Part shown: in pieces, positions 8,839-17,464 of the stretch | Position numbering within the stretch: position 1 is the stretch's first letter | How the letters are laid out: each line of letters starts with the position of its first letter | Assembly: GCF_000756715.1 (NCBI RefSeq) | Contig: NZ_CCSE01000001.1 | Span: forward strand, 124,001 to 188,000 | Source of the DNA: Jeotgalicoccus saudimassiliensis | GTDB taxonomy: Bacteria > Bacillota > Bacilli > Staphylococcales > Salinicoccaceae | Direction: 5' to 3' | Length of the DNA stretch: 64,000 nt | Notes under the pieces: model-generated | What the model was told of the DNA's origin: nothing | Databases searched by the model: none | The model's input: only the letters and a program-made list of their open reading frames with translations | Position numbers and translations under genes: made by a program

Positions 8839-9289
8839 TGCTTTAAAGGGGATAAGCAGGGAGATTACTGTTAAAAGGAGAACCTGGTTACAAGGAGCGA
8901 TGATGCCTGTCAATTTAAAACTGAATGGAAAAATTGTTTCCTCACTTTACATTAATCAGGGGAAATCTATCCCGGTAACAGAGGGTACATCACAACTGGA
9001 ATATACTCAGCCGCTTGACCGAAGTCATCAGATTCAAGTTCGTCCTGGAGACACAGTTATTCTAAAAGAAACGAAATTCGGTATGTTCTCAAATCTTTTC
9101 TTCTTTCTTACTGTCATTTACTACATTGCAATGGGACAGGAGATTTTTCAGAATGGTTTTCTAAATAATTTTAGTGCTGTAAGTGTAATAGCTTTAATAT
9201 TATTAACAATGGTAGTCATTCTTGGAATAACAACATTATTTTTTAATCAATATAAATTCGTAATAGAAAATAATTCATCTGAGGAGTAA
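8828..9289 (+). CDS. small membrane protein, paralogue of the 7278 gene
   Basis: Up to 153 residues: a beta-rich N-terminal region then two membrane helices (about residues 90-108 and 118-140). It aligns with the 7278 product from V-K-R-R-T-W onward (L-N-G-K, L-E-Y-T-Q-P, V-R-P-G-D-T-V, E-T-K-F-G). The start is uncertain. TTG at 8828 overlaps the previous stop; the pair of ATGs at 8900 and 8903 has AAGGAG at 8892-8897, but that start would remove the first conserved strand. The paralogue comparison favours a start upstream of 8870. Function unknown. Confidence 0.65.
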   Translation: MRNNALKGISREITVKRRTWLQGAMMPVNLKLNGKIVSSLYINQGKSIPVTEGTSQLEYTQPLDRSHQIQVRPGDTVILKETKFGMFSNLFFFLTVIYYIAMGQEIFQNGFLNNFSAVSVIALILLTMVVILGITTLFFNQYKFVIENNSSEE

Positions 9290-9295
9290 TTCATA

Positions 9296-9619
9296 ATGGA
9301 TACATTTATCGCAATATTATTCGCAGCATTCGTATTTTATTTTGTGATTAAATATGCAGTCAGACAGGCGATTATTGAAGCAAAAGTAAATGAGTCCAAG
9401 CTGAGTACACAAGTCAGGGCAAATGACTTATTCAACAAGATACAGAATACGCAATATGAAATTACAGGTGAGACGAAGTCTGAAGAAGTGAAATTGAAAG
9501 CAAAAGAAATTTACGATACCAGTTTTGATATTTTAATTTCAGACAGTGCAGACGAAGAGAAACTCAGACAGCTTAAAATTAAAAAACAGGAGATGATTCT
9601 GTTAAAAAGTGAGGGATAG
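9296..9619 (+). CDS. membrane-anchored helical protein, unknown
   Basis: A 107-residue protein with one N-terminal membrane helix (about residues 3-20) followed by a charged, largely helical cytosolic tail (K-S-E-E-V-K-L-K-A-K-E-I-Y-D and K-L-R-Q-L-K-I-K-K-Q), possibly a coiled coil. GAGGAG upstream lies within the 3' end of the 8828 gene, 6 bp away, so the two are co-transcribed. Family not recognised. Confidence 0.65.
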   Translation: MDTFIAILFAAFVFYFVIKYAVRQAIIEAKVNESKLSTQVRANDLFNKIQNTQYEITGETKSEEVKLKAKEIYDTSFDILISDSADEEKLRQLKIKKQEMILLKSEG

Positions 9620-9622
9620 GTT

Positions 9623-9793
9623 ATGAACCGATCAAAAGATGATGAATACATTGATCCAGCCAAGTTACGTTCAAAGAATAAAAGACAACTTGCAGAACCT
9701 ATGAGTAAGGCTGATACAGCATTCGGGATATTCGAGATAATATTCTATATACCTCGTCTGCTTATTCAGGTAATTAGAGCAATCTTTAATTAA
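9623..9793 (+). CDS. short protein with C-terminal amphipathic or membrane helix
   Basis: A 56-codon ORF starting at ATG 9623, preceded by GAGGGATAGG and only 3 bp after the stop of the 9296 gene. The product has a charged N-terminus (N-R-S-K-D-D-E-Y-I-D), a basic middle, and an aromatic hydrophobic C-terminal segment (F-G-I-F-E-I-I-F-Y-I-P-R-L-L) that could be membrane-bound. Position in the operon, ribosome site and a terminator directly after its stop all support it as a real gene. No known family. Confidence 0.6.
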   Translation: MNRSKDDEYIDPAKLRSKNKRQLAEPMSKADTAFGIFEIIFYIPRLLIQVIRAIFN

Positions 9794-9828
9794 AAATGGT
9801 GGCAGATATTTTGTCTGTCACCATTTTT
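9792..9828. terminator. bidirectional Rho-independent terminator
   Basis: A 15-bp stem (9792-9806 with 9814-9828, one G-U pair) bounded by A5 and T5 runs. It separates the small-membrane-protein operon from the convergent gene at 9827-10288. Confidence 0.92.
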
Positions 9829-10288
9829 ATGCAATATAAAAGATAAAAAGAATAAGTGCTGCGAATCCCCCGATTACGAGAATCAGAATGATATTTTCAA
9901 AGCCTGCTTCAGTCCCCTCATGCACATTTTCCGGTGTTTTAAGTGATTCCGGAGGAACGGTTTCAACTGATCTCACATTAATGACTTTCAGAACTAAAAG
10001 TACGACTGCAGCAAACAGTCCGAGGACATATGTGAAACCAATGAAGTAATAAAATTCCGGACCTGAATTAAAAATGCTCCGGTTATTGGTCAAAGTATAT
10101 CCCATCGTGACATATGCCAATACGAGTAAAATTATAAACAGAATGATTGTCAGTACTGCTGTTATGATAAGTGAAAGTGATTTTCTGTTCTGATGATTCT
10201 TCAATAGTGCAGAAACTGGTATATAGAAAATTACTTTAACTATCGGGTATATACATAAAATTAACAGAAACATTAAAAAAACAGTCAT
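9827..10288 (-). CDS. four-helix membrane protein, unknown
   Basis: A 153-residue hydrophobic protein with four likely membrane helices (about residues 2-22, 40-65, 83-103, 130-152) and a soluble loop rich in Pro and Glu (T-V-P-P-E-S-L-K-T-P-E-N) between helices 3 and 4. The ribosome site is weak. Its stop lies within the bidirectional terminator at 9792-9828. The next gene upstream on the same strand (SDR, ends 10313) is 24 bp away, so they are probably one transcript. Confidence 0.6.
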   Translation of the reverse strand: MTVFLMFLLILCIYPIVKVIFYIPVSALLKNHQNRKSLSLIITAVLTIILFIILLVLAYVTMGYTLTNNRSIFNSGPEFYYFIGFTYVLGLFAAVVLLVLKVINVRSVETVPPESLKTPENVHEGTEAGFENIILILVIGGFAALILFIFYIA

Positions 10289-10312
10289 AGCATCATTCCC
10301 GACGATTTAGAT

Positions 10313-11152
10313 TTACAGATGAGTTAAATTCAGCACATCAAGTGTTGCTGATATTAGAGAGGTACGTGCATCTATATCATTACCGTGTTTTTTAATTTTG
10401 ACGATGTTTCCGTTATGCATATATTTACCATTATACCTTTCAGGGGCTTCCACAGCTTTTACTGTTGAGGTGCTGCCTTCTATTGGTGACAGGAAAAATG
10501 GATCAAGCATTTTATAAACTATATTGCCAATGCGTTCATTTTCAGGTGTTTTACCTAAGTTAGTCGATACAGCACCGGGATGAACCGCGGTCGTTTTTAA
10601 GCCCTGGTCCTGATATGAATCATAAAGTGCCTGCATCAGATACAGCGTTCCAAGTTTTGATTTACCGTAATTCGTAACCGGATTGAATTTCTTCCGTTTA
10701 AAGTACGGTGCGGTAATCGGCGAGAACTTATATCCATCCGATGATACGACGACAATCTGTTTTACTTCACTGTTAAGTACAAGCGGGATGAGCAGATGTG
10801 TCAGATAGAAATGACCGATGTAGTTTGTTCCCATCATCATTTCAAATCCGTCTTTTGTTTCCTGTCTTGTTAACGAAACGACTCCTGCATTCAAAATCAG
10901 GTGATTGATGGAATCATACTTATCTTTCATTTCAGCCGCTGCTTTTTCTATTGAAGACAAATCGCTTAAGTCACAGTGAATTAAATCCACTTTAACATCA
11001 GATTGAGCTGCTATTTCATTTTTTAATTCTTCGCCTTTATTTAAATTACGGACAAGCAACACCATCCGGTCGCACTTATCCGTTAATTCCATTACTGTTG
11101 CTCTTCCGATGCCGGAAGTCGGGCCTGTAATTGCCAGTATATTTTCCTTCAT
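10313..11152 (-). CDS. short-chain dehydrogenase/reductase (retinol-dehydrogenase-like)
   Basis: A 279-residue classical SDR oxidoreductase. The NAD(P)-binding T-G-P-T-S-G-I-G motif is at residues 9-16, N-A-G at about 89-91, the catalytic Ser in V-V-S-S-D-G near 139, and Tyr and Lys in N-Y-G-K-S-K-L-G near 162-168. The Arg after the second strand (L-V-R-N-L-N) suggests NADP preference. The length and the post-catalytic V-H-P-G-A-V-S-T motif match the retinol dehydrogenase-like or WW-domain oxidoreductase-like group. Substrate unknown. Confidence 0.85.
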   Translation of the reverse strand: MKENILAITGPTSGIGRATVMELTDKCDRMVLLVRNLNKGEELKNEIAAQSDVKVDLIHCDLSDLSSIEKAAAEMKDKYDSINHLILNAGVVSLTRQETKDGFEMMMGTNYIGHFYLTHLLIPLVLNSEVKQIVVVSSDGYKFSPITAPYFKRKKFNPVTNYGKSKLGTLYLMQALYDSYQDQGLKTTAVHPGAVSTNLGKTPENERIGNIVYKMLDPFFLSPIEGSTSTVKAVEAPERYNGKYMHNGNIVKIKKHGNDIDARTSLISATLDVLNLTHL

Positions 11153-11236
11153 CTGATCACCCTCTGCTGTTAGTTTTGTTATTTACTTATTACCCTTACA
11201 AGCAATATAAACTCAATTATCTTTAAAGAACAAAAA

Positions 11237-11264
11237 AACCTTCTGACTTAGCTGTCAGAAGGTT
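11237..11264 (-). terminator. Rho-independent terminator overlapping a stop codon
   Basis: An 11-bp perfect stem (11237-11247 with 11254-11264), then T7 on the minus strand. It overlaps the last codons of the MFS gene ending at 11248, so the stop codon lies within the hairpin. Confidence 0.9.
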
Positions 11265-12471
11265 CTACTATAAACTTATCAAAGTTATTCTCTTTTTTAT
11301 TGCCGATAATCGTAATCAGTATAAATGCCAGTACATATATAACAAGCAGTATCGTCATCGTGTAATTGTGATTCTGTGTTGAGTCATAAATAAAGCCGAT
11401 TACAAACGGGAACAGTCCGCCGATAATACAGCCGCCTGTCTGCATCATTGCAGTCCACGAGTTCGCACCGTTTGCAGTCAGTGTTTCATCAAGCGGCAGC
11501 ATTAACGCTGCAGAGTATAATCCGCCAAGCGGGATACCCATCATAAATGCAGCGATCCACATTAACGTGTGATCTCCTGTCCAGAACAATAATGTCGCAG
11601 CAGTTCCTGCAGCAAGGATAAAATAAATCCAGTTTCTTCGTGCCGGATATTTCTCCATCATTATTGGCAGCAGCAGGTTAAAGATAACCTGAACGGACAT
11701 CACAGCACTTAACAGCATACCGCCCTGAATCATTGTCATACCGTTTTCGACTGACATCGGTACAAGCCATGTGATTGTCGAGAAATAGAGAGCGGCCTGC
11801 AGAGCATAAAACAGCATGAACAGATAAGGTTTAATCTGTTTCCACGGCGAAGGAAATTTGTACTTAACTTTAGAGACTTCCTGCTTAGGGAGCTTACTTT
11901 TATCGCCGGTTTTCAAAACGAAAGCTACAACGAGGACGCCGAATAAAGCGAATGCCGACCATATTGCCAGTGCAAACATAAATGAGTCGGATACCTCAAA
12001 AAAGATTCCTGTTAAAGCAGCACTTGCTGCAGAACCCAGACTCATAAAGAACGTTGAAATTCCGATAGCGATAGCTGCGTGTCCCGGGAAATACTTCTTA
12101 ATGACAGAAGACATTGTCGGACCAAGTACTGCGATCGCGAGACCGATTAGAAATGCAGTAATCAGTAATGTTGAGAATCCGGGTACAAAACCGCGAAGTG
12201 CAGTTGCAACACCTAAAACTGACAGCATAAGTATTAATGTAAATTTAGAACCGTACTTTTTATTAAGAACAGTAGCAAGTGATGCAAAGATTCCCATACA
12301 TAGAACGGGAACAGTAGTCAGAAGACTGGCCTGTGCATTGGACAGGGACAGTGACGTGCGGATCGTATCCATAAGCGGGCCGACGGATGTAATGCCTAAA
12401 CGGAGATTAAGTGAAATGGCAGCAATGACGAAAAGCAGCAGAAAAGTATTCTTATTATAAATTTTATTCAA
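11248..12471 (-). CDS. MFS transporter, CynX/NimT-like
   Basis: A 407-residue major facilitator with 12 predicted helices. The N-terminal pattern (S-L-N-L-R-L-G-I-T-S-V-G-P-L) and overall length match the CynX/NimT (cyanate and nitroimidazole) subfamily. The start codon is TTG at 12471, with GGGGGAC upstream. It is transcribed divergently from the LysR gene at 12596, a typical regulator-target arrangement. Transported compound unknown. Confidence 0.82.
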   Translation of the reverse strand: MNKIYNKNTFLLLFVIAAISLNLRLGITSVGPLMDTIRTSLSLSNAQASLLTTVPVLCMGIFASLATVLNKKYGSKFTLILMLSVLGVATALRGFVPGFSTLLITAFLIGLAIAVLGPTMSSVIKKYFPGHAAIAIGISTFFMSLGSAASAALTGIFFEVSDSFMFALAIWSAFALFGVLVVAFVLKTGDKSKLPKQEVSKVKYKFPSPWKQIKPYLFMLFYALQAALYFSTITWLVPMSVENGMTMIQGGMLLSAVMSVQVIFNLLLPIMMEKYPARRNWIYFILAAGTAATLLFWTGDHTLMWIAAFMMGIPLGGLYSAALMLPLDETLTANGANSWTAMMQTGGCIIGGLFPFVIGFIYDSTQNHNYTMTILLVIYVLAFILITIIGNKKENNFDKFIVEPSDS

Positions 12472-12595
12472 ATCTTGTCCCCCAGTGTTTACCGTTATTC
12501 ATATCTTTATACTTATGATAGCATTGAAATTGATATACATAAAATATTAATATAATTGGTTTTAGTTACTTTTATCATATACATGAGGTGGGAAC
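12472..12595. promoter_or_regulatory. divergent promoter region between MFS and LysR genes
   Basis: A 124-bp AT-rich intergenic region between two divergent starts. LysR proteins normally bind here, but I cannot single out one T-N11-A operator among many AT-rich candidates. The assignment rests on gene arrangement only. Confidence 0.45.
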
Positions 12596-13510
12596 ATGGA
12601 CATTCGTCAATTACGGTACTTTATAGTCATTGCTGAGGAGAAGCAGGTCTCCGCTGCAGCAAAGAAACTGTTTATGTCACAGCCTCCGTTAAGCCAGCAG
12701 CTGAAAAATATGGAGCAGTCTCTCGGAGAAAAACTGTTTGAGAGAAGCGGAAAGTTTTTGGAACTGACAGAAGCGGGTAAAACATTATATAAATACGCTA
12801 TTGAAATTACACAGATGATGGAAGAAGCAAAAAGTGAAGTCGCAGACGTCGGTGCCGGCATGGACGGCAGATTATCAGTCGGTATTAATACATTTTCATT
12901 ATCCAATATTAACGAAGTGTTTCATGACTTCAGAAGCAGATTCCCGAAAATAAAATACAGAATCCAACAGAACGAATCATCTCTGTTATGTTATTTACTG
13001 AAAGAGCGGGAAATAGAGCTGGCAATCGTGAGACTGCCTCTGGAAATTAACGATTTTACGCTGCAGCATTTATACAGCGAGCCATTTTATGTTGTGACTT
13101 CAAAAGAGAAGAAATTGTTTAAAGGGAATGCGACACTGAAAGAAATTGGTAAATATCCGCTGGTTCTCCCAAGTATTGAAGGACTTGGGGTATATTATTC
13201 AATACACGAAGCATTTTCAAAAGCAAAAATACAGCCGGACGTTATTGCTGAGTTCTCCGATTTAAAACTGATGATGGAACTCGTATCCACCGACTTCGGT
13301 ATATCAATTGTGCCTGAATCACTGCTTCATCTGTACAGCGAGTATCCGGTCAATGTTCATAAAATCCCAGAATCAGAAAGTTTGACAGGAGACGTCGGTT
13401 TAATCTGGCTGAAAGACCACAGGCTGTCAAAAGCAGCACAGAACTTCGCAGATATGCTGACAGCAGCTGTAAGAGAGAAACCGGGGAATGAAGAATTATA
13501 CAAGAGGTGA
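12596..13510 (+). CDS. LysR family transcriptional regulator
   Basis: A 304-residue LysR regulator. The N-terminal winged helix-turn-helix (residues 1-60) is classical: M-D-I-R-Q-L-R-Y-F, then V-S-A-A-A-K-K-L, then Q-P-P-L-S-Q-Q-L. A co-inducer-binding domain follows from about residue 90. GAGGTGGGAA precedes the ATG. It probably controls the divergent MFS gene, and it may also control the downstream same-strand genes: the spacing to the next gene is a few bases and there is no terminator up to the dipeptidase. Confidence 0.9.
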   Translation: MDIRQLRYFIVIAEEKQVSAAAKKLFMSQPPLSQQLKNMEQSLGEKLFERSGKFLELTEAGKTLYKYAIEITQMMEEAKSEVADVGAGMDGRLSVGINTFSLSNINEVFHDFRSRFPKIKYRIQQNESSLLCYLLKEREIELAIVRLPLEINDFTLQHLYSEPFYVVTSKEKKLFKGNATLKEIGKYPLVLPSIEGLGVYYSIHEAFSKAKIQPDVIAEFSDLKLMMELVSTDFGISIVPESLLHLYSEYPVNVHKIPESESLTGDVGLIWLKDHRLSKAAQNFADMLTAAVREKPGNEELYKR

Positions 13511-13515
13511 GGTTT

Positions 13516-13725
13516 ATGAAGAATTTATTTGCAGGTGCCGCAAAGCTGATTAAGAGAAAAGATGTCGAGAAAGATAAAGCATATAATAATAATGTAGACC
13601 AGGAAAAAGTGAACAGAAATATTGAAGCAGCAGAAGAGAGACTGGCAGAACCCGGTCTCACGATGTGCCAACGTCAAGAATATCAGAAAGCACTGGATGG
13701 TCTGAAAAAATATAAAAAATATTAA
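13516..13725 (+). CDS. small charged protein, unknown
   Basis: A 69-residue hydrophilic, mostly helical protein (A-A-K-L-I-K-R-K-D, then E-E-R-L-A-E, ending L-K-K-Y-K-K-Y). The ATG at 13516 is preferred over a GTG at 13507 because the AGGTGAGG ribosome site spans the GTG. It starts 5 bp after the LysR stop and is followed 24 bp later by the BASS transporter, so it sits inside that operon. Family not recognised. Confidence 0.6.
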   Translation: MKNLFAGAAKLIKRKDVEKDKAYNNNVDQEKVNRNIEAAEERLAEPGLTMCQRQEYQKALDGLKKYKKY

Positions 13726-13749
13726 TCAAACAGAGAGAAGGATATAGAC

Positions 13750-14691
13750 GTGCTGAACAGCTTTAACAGCAAAATACAGTCATTGATGCCGATACTCACA
13801 CCGCTGTGTGTGGTGCTTGGCGTAATATTTCATAATATCGGCGGACATCTGTTATTTTTAGTGCCGATTCTATTTGCGTTTATGACATTTACAGGCAGTT
13901 TAGGAATGAGATTCACCGATGTAAAAGTATTTAAAAAACATCCCGGCGCTATTTTATTTGTTATTTTATTTTTACATATTTTAATGCCGGTATGGGCGTA
14001 TTTTTTATCATCCTTTATTTTTGACGATCACCTGCTCGTCATCGGATTTGTGATTTCAGTTGCAGTGCCGACGGGGGTCACGAGCATTATCTGGATTAGC
14101 ATATGCAGGGGGAACTTTCCGCTCGGGCTGTCAATTATCTTAATCGATACGCTGCTTGCGCCGTTTATACTGCCGGTCATTCTGGATGCACTTGCCGGCG
14201 AAGCGATAAAGCTTGATACCGCATCAATTATCCTGGATCTAATCTGGATGATCGTCCTGCCGTCGATTTTAGGCCTGGTAATCAGTGAATTAAGAAAAGG
14301 CCAGGTGAAAGAGATGAGCCAGATGCTCGCACCGTTCTCAAAACTTTGTCTGTTCGGTATTGTTGCCATTAACAGCAGTGCTGTTGCGCCGTTTTTAACA
14401 GATATTACTTTGGAACTGATCGGGGTCATTCTGTTCGTCTTTATACTTGCCGGATCCGGTTACGGTCTCGCTTTAATACTCGGACATTTACTTTTCAGAA
14501 ATACACAGACTGTCACTTCACTCGTCTTTTTAGGCGGTATGAGAAATATTGCCATCGGTACAGTTATTGCTGTAACTTACTTCCCGCCAAAAGTTGCTAT
14601 GCCTGTCGTATTTGGAATGCTATTCCAGCAAGTACTCGCATCGCTGTATGCCAAAGTCGTCAATAAATATCAGGTGAAGTATGAAGTGTAA
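13750..14691 (+). CDS. bile acid:sodium symporter (BASS/SBF) family transporter
   Basis: A 313-residue membrane protein with about 10 helices, starting at GTG 13750 (AGAAGGAT upstream). The S-V-A-V-P-T-G-V-T-S segment near residue 105 and the G-G-M-R-N-I-A-I-G-T segment near residue 265 are the two conserved sodium-site regions of the family. BASS members import organic anions by sodium symport. Here it is followed 21 bp later by isoaspartyl dipeptidase, so a small acidic peptide or amino-acid-derived anion is a plausible cargo, as inference. Confidence 0.8.
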   Translation: MLNSFNSKIQSLMPILTPLCVVLGVIFHNIGGHLLFLVPILFAFMTFTGSLGMRFTDVKVFKKHPGAILFVILFLHILMPVWAYFLSSFIFDDHLLVIGFVISVAVPTGVTSIIWISICRGNFPLGLSIILIDTLLAPFILPVILDALAGEAIKLDTASIILDLIWMIVLPSILGLVISELRKGQVKEMSQMLAPFSKLCLFGIVAINSSAVAPFLTDITLELIGVILFVFILAGSGYGLALILGHLLFRNTQTVTSLVFLGGMRNIAIGTVIAVTYFPPKVAMPVVFGMLFQQVLASLYAKVVNKYQVKYEV

Positions 14692-14712
14692 TTAATTACA
14701 GGAGATGATTTA

Positions 14713-15861
14713 ATGATTACTTTAATAAAAAATGCTGAAGTGTATGCACCGGAAAGTTTAGGCAGACAATCAATACTGCTGCTCAACGACAAGATTGCGA
14801 AAATTGGAGAGGTTAGTGAAGAATCACTTGCCGGCCTTGGTGTGGATTATAAAATCATCGAAGCTAGCGGAAATATCGTTACACCTGGCTTTATCGACCC
14901 GCATATCCATCTGCTTGGCGGTGGTGGAGAAGGCGGATTTGCAACGCGTACTCCCGAAGTTCAGCTCAGTGATCTGATTCAGTCAGGCATTACGTCAGTA
15001 GCAGGATTATTAGGAACAGACGGTACAACACGCCATTTAAGTTCACTGTTAGCTAAAGCACGGGGACTTGAAATTGAAGGTATCTCTACATATATTTACA
15101 CGGGAAATTACGATGTGCCGACACCGACGATTACAGGGAATGTTAAAGACGATGCGATTTTAATTGATAAAGTTATCGGTACTGCAGAAATCGCTATATC
15201 AGACTCACGCTCGGGACAGCCGAGTGTCCATGAACTGGCAAAGATTGTCGGACAGACAAGAGTCGGCGGCATGCTGAGCGGCAAAGCAGGCATCACTCAT
15301 TTTCATACAGGACCTGGAAAAGCTTATCTATCGATACTGCATCAATTGCTGGATGAATATGAACTGCCAGCATCGAATCTGCACGTCACACATGTCACAC
15401 GCAGCAAAGAACTGTTTGATGATGCAATCAAACTCGCAGCACGAGGCGCATTTGTAGATATTACTGCAGATGAAGAAACATTTGAGTGGATTTCGTATTA
15501 TAAAGAGAACAATGGAGATATGTCGAAACTGACAATCTCAACAGACGGCAACGGCAGCCTGCCGGTGTTTAATGAAGAAGGCGAACTGCTTGGACTGGGA
15601 GTAGCCAGTACACGAACGATGTTTGAACAATTGATTAAGACGATTAAAGCTGGAAAGCTGACAGTGGAAGAAGCATTGAGACTGGTTACAGCCAATACAG
15701 CAGAAGCATTGAAGCTGGAAAATAAAGGTGTCATAGCAGAAGACAGAGATGCAGACTTGCTTGTTCTGTCTAAAGACACATATGAAATCGAGCATGTCAT
15801 CGCCAAAGGACAGCACATGATTGAAAACGGTGAAGTGCTTGTGAGGGGAACGTTTGAGTAA
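14713..15861 (+). CDS. iadA: isoaspartyl dipeptidase (beta-aspartyl peptidase, M38)
   Basis: A 382-residue amidohydrolase. The metal-binding D-P-H-I-H-L follows G-F-I-D at residues 58-66, and a G-G-G-G-E-G-G-F loop comes directly after, as in IadA. Later motifs (H-F-H-T-G-P-G near 198, H-V-T-H near 225, S-T-D-G-N-G near 275) complete the binuclear zinc active site. IadA cleaves beta-aspartyl dipeptides arising from damaged proteins, releasing aspartate. AGGAGATG precedes the ATG. Lies in the LysR-BASS operon and just upstream of a GNAT gene (CDS gap 40 bp) and asparaginase. Confidence 0.92.
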   Translation: MITLIKNAEVYAPESLGRQSILLLNDKIAKIGEVSEESLAGLGVDYKIIEASGNIVTPGFIDPHIHLLGGGGEGGFATRTPEVQLSDLIQSGITSVAGLLGTDGTTRHLSSLLAKARGLEIEGISTYIYTGNYDVPTPTITGNVKDDAILIDKVIGTAEIAISDSRSGQPSVHELAKIVGQTRVGGMLSGKAGITHFHTGPGKAYLSILHQLLDEYELPASNLHVTHVTRSKELFDDAIKLAARGAFVDITADEETFEWISYYKENNGDMSKLTISTDGNGSLPVFNEEGELLGLGVASTRTMFEQLIKTIKAGKLTVEEALRLVTANTAEALKLENKGVIAEDRDADLLVLSKDTYEIEHVIAKGQHMIENGEVLVRGTFE

Positions 15862-15901
15862 TAACTGTATGGATTTTAATTACTTGGAAAAGGAGGACAT
15901 T

Positions 15902-16369
15902 ATGGAACTCGTAAAATACAATTCGCAGTACGACAATCTCATCAACGATTATTATTTACCGGAAGATCAGCTTTACTACAGTGCCATGCCTAGTGAAGCG
16001 GTTGAGATTTCAAGAAACAATAACGACAGGCACACCATTCTCGGTTTGGACGATAGCGAACTAGTTACGTTCTTTATCCTCCATGAAAATGATGCGGTGC
16101 AGCCTTATTCCAATCAGCCGAATGATATTTTACTGCGTTCGTTTTCTACCAACTACAAACATCAGGGCAAAGGCTACGCGAGAAAAACGCTCGAACTGCT
16201 GCCTGACTTTATGAAAGAGCATATCCCGCATATCGACGGTATTGTTCTTGGAGTTAACGTCAAAAACACTGCAGCCCAGGGCTTATATAAAAAGTGCGGT
16301 TATGTCGACGAAGGCAACCGTGTTATGGGCAGCAAGGGCGAGATGATTGTGATGAAATATTATCTGTAA
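15902..16369 (+). CDS. GNAT family N-acetyltransferase
   Basis: A 155-residue acetyltransferase. The acetyl-CoA loop is H-Q-G-K-G-Y-A-R-K-T near residues 96-105, and the terminal N-T-A-A-Q-G-L-Y-K-K-C-G-Y motif is typical of GNATs. The start at 15902 (AGGAGGA at 15891-15897) is chosen over in-frame upstream starts that overlap iadA. In the operon with iadA; substrate not known, though an amino acid or dipeptide amine would fit the setting. Confidence 0.85.
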   Translation: MELVKYNSQYDNLINDYYLPEDQLYYSAMPSEAVEISRNNNDRHTILGLDDSELVTFFILHENDAVQPYSNQPNDILLRSFSTNYKHQGKGYARKTLELLPDFMKEHIPHIDGIVLGVNVKNTAAQGLYKKCGYVDEGNRVMGSKGEMIVMKYYL

Positions 16370-16440
16370 AACGGTTACATACTTGTAATTATTGTTATAC
16401 TGAGGAAGATTAAAAAGTTTTACATAAAGGGGAATGGAGT

Positions 16441-17409
16441 ATGTCACATATTAAACTGCTTACAACGGGCGGAACAATTGCCAGTAAACGCGATCCCGAG
16501 ACAGGACTGCAGCAAACGGGTTTAATCAGCGGCGAAGAACTCGCAGAAAAACTTAATTTGCACGAGAATATTAATATCAGTGTGGAAGAGATTATTAAAG
16601 TCTCAAGCAGTGCCATCACATTCGAGAATCTGATAACGATAAAAGACGCAGTGCTCAATGCACTTGAGGATGATGACGTGGACGGTATCGTTATTACACA
16701 TGGCACAGATACGCTGGAAGAGACATCTTACTTCTTAAGCCAGGTTATTCCGGCAGGGAAGGCTGTTGTCGTTACAGGTTCACAGCGCGGACCGGAGTTA
16801 ATCGGTACCGATGCTTATGCGAACCTCCAGGATTCGATTACATTGGCTGCAGATGCCGATGCCGCTAAAATCGGCGTCAGCGTATTATTTAACTCAAAAA
16901 TATTCATGCCGAGATTCGTGAAGAAAATGAGCGCGATGAACGTCGACGGTTTTGGCGGCGGAGGCACCGGTTATTTAGGCCTGGTGGACGGACACGATGT
17001 GAAAATCTATCAGCATCCGGCTCACAGCAATACATATAATGTAGAAGGGCAATTGCCGGAAGTCGATATTATTAAATGTGCATTAGGTACGGATGCGAAA
17101 TTTATCGACTGTGCCATCGATCATAAAGTTGCAGGGCTCGTCATTGAAACGATGGGGCGCGGGCATGCGAATGATTTCGTGGCTGCCGGCGTGAAAAGAG
17201 CAGTTGATGCAGGTATTAAAGTTGTAATTACGAGCGCATCCGACGAAGGTGACGTTAAGGTCGCGTATGACTTTTCAGGCGGGATTTCAAAATTCGAAAA
17301 AGACGGTGCTGTAAATGGTGGCTCGTACGACAGCAAAAAAGCGAGATTGAAACTCGCAGTAATGATAGCTGCAGGAGAAGAAGTCACTGCAGAAGATTTT
17401 AAATACTAA
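16441..17409 (+). CDS. ansA: L-asparaginase, type I
   Basis: A 322-residue asparaginase converting asparagine to aspartate and ammonia. Both catalytic threonine motifs are present: T-T-G-G-T-I-A-S (residues 7-14) and H-G-T-D-T-L-E-E (about 87-94). No signal peptide is visible, so it is cytosolic. GGGGAATGGAG precedes the ATG. A TATACT-like -10 with a GTTACA-like -35 lies in the 71-bp gap after the GNAT gene, so it can be expressed alone as well as with iadA. Confidence 0.93.
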   Translation: MSHIKLLTTGGTIASKRDPETGLQQTGLISGEELAEKLNLHENINISVEEIIKVSSSAITFENLITIKDAVLNALEDDDVDGIVITHGTDTLEETSYFLSQVIPAGKAVVVTGSQRGPELIGTDAYANLQDSITLAADADAAKIGVSVLFNSKIFMPRFVKKMSAMNVDGFGGGGTGYLGLVDGHDVKIYQHPAHSNTYNVEGQLPEVDIIKCALGTDAKFIDCAIDHKVAGLVIETMGRGHANDFVAAGVKRAVDAGIKVVITSASDEGDVKVAYDFSGGISKFEKDGAVNGGSYDSKKARLKLAVMIAAGEEVTAEDFKY

Positions 17410-17414
17410 GCAAT

Positions 17415-17454
17415 AAAAAGACCGTAGCAAATGGGGATTTGCTACGGTCTTTTT
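17415..17454. terminator. bidirectional Rho-independent terminator
   Basis: A 17-bp perfect stem (17415-17431 with 17438-17454) and a 6-nt loop, with A5 and T5 forming the arm ends. It lies between the convergent ansA and sugar dehydrogenase genes. Confidence 0.95.
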
Positions 17455-17464
17455 GATTTAGGAG

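Noticed and set aside
11858-12460. 200-codon ORF opposite the MFS gene
   Set aside because: Fully inside a clear transporter gene on the other strand; composition is that of an antisense shadow.
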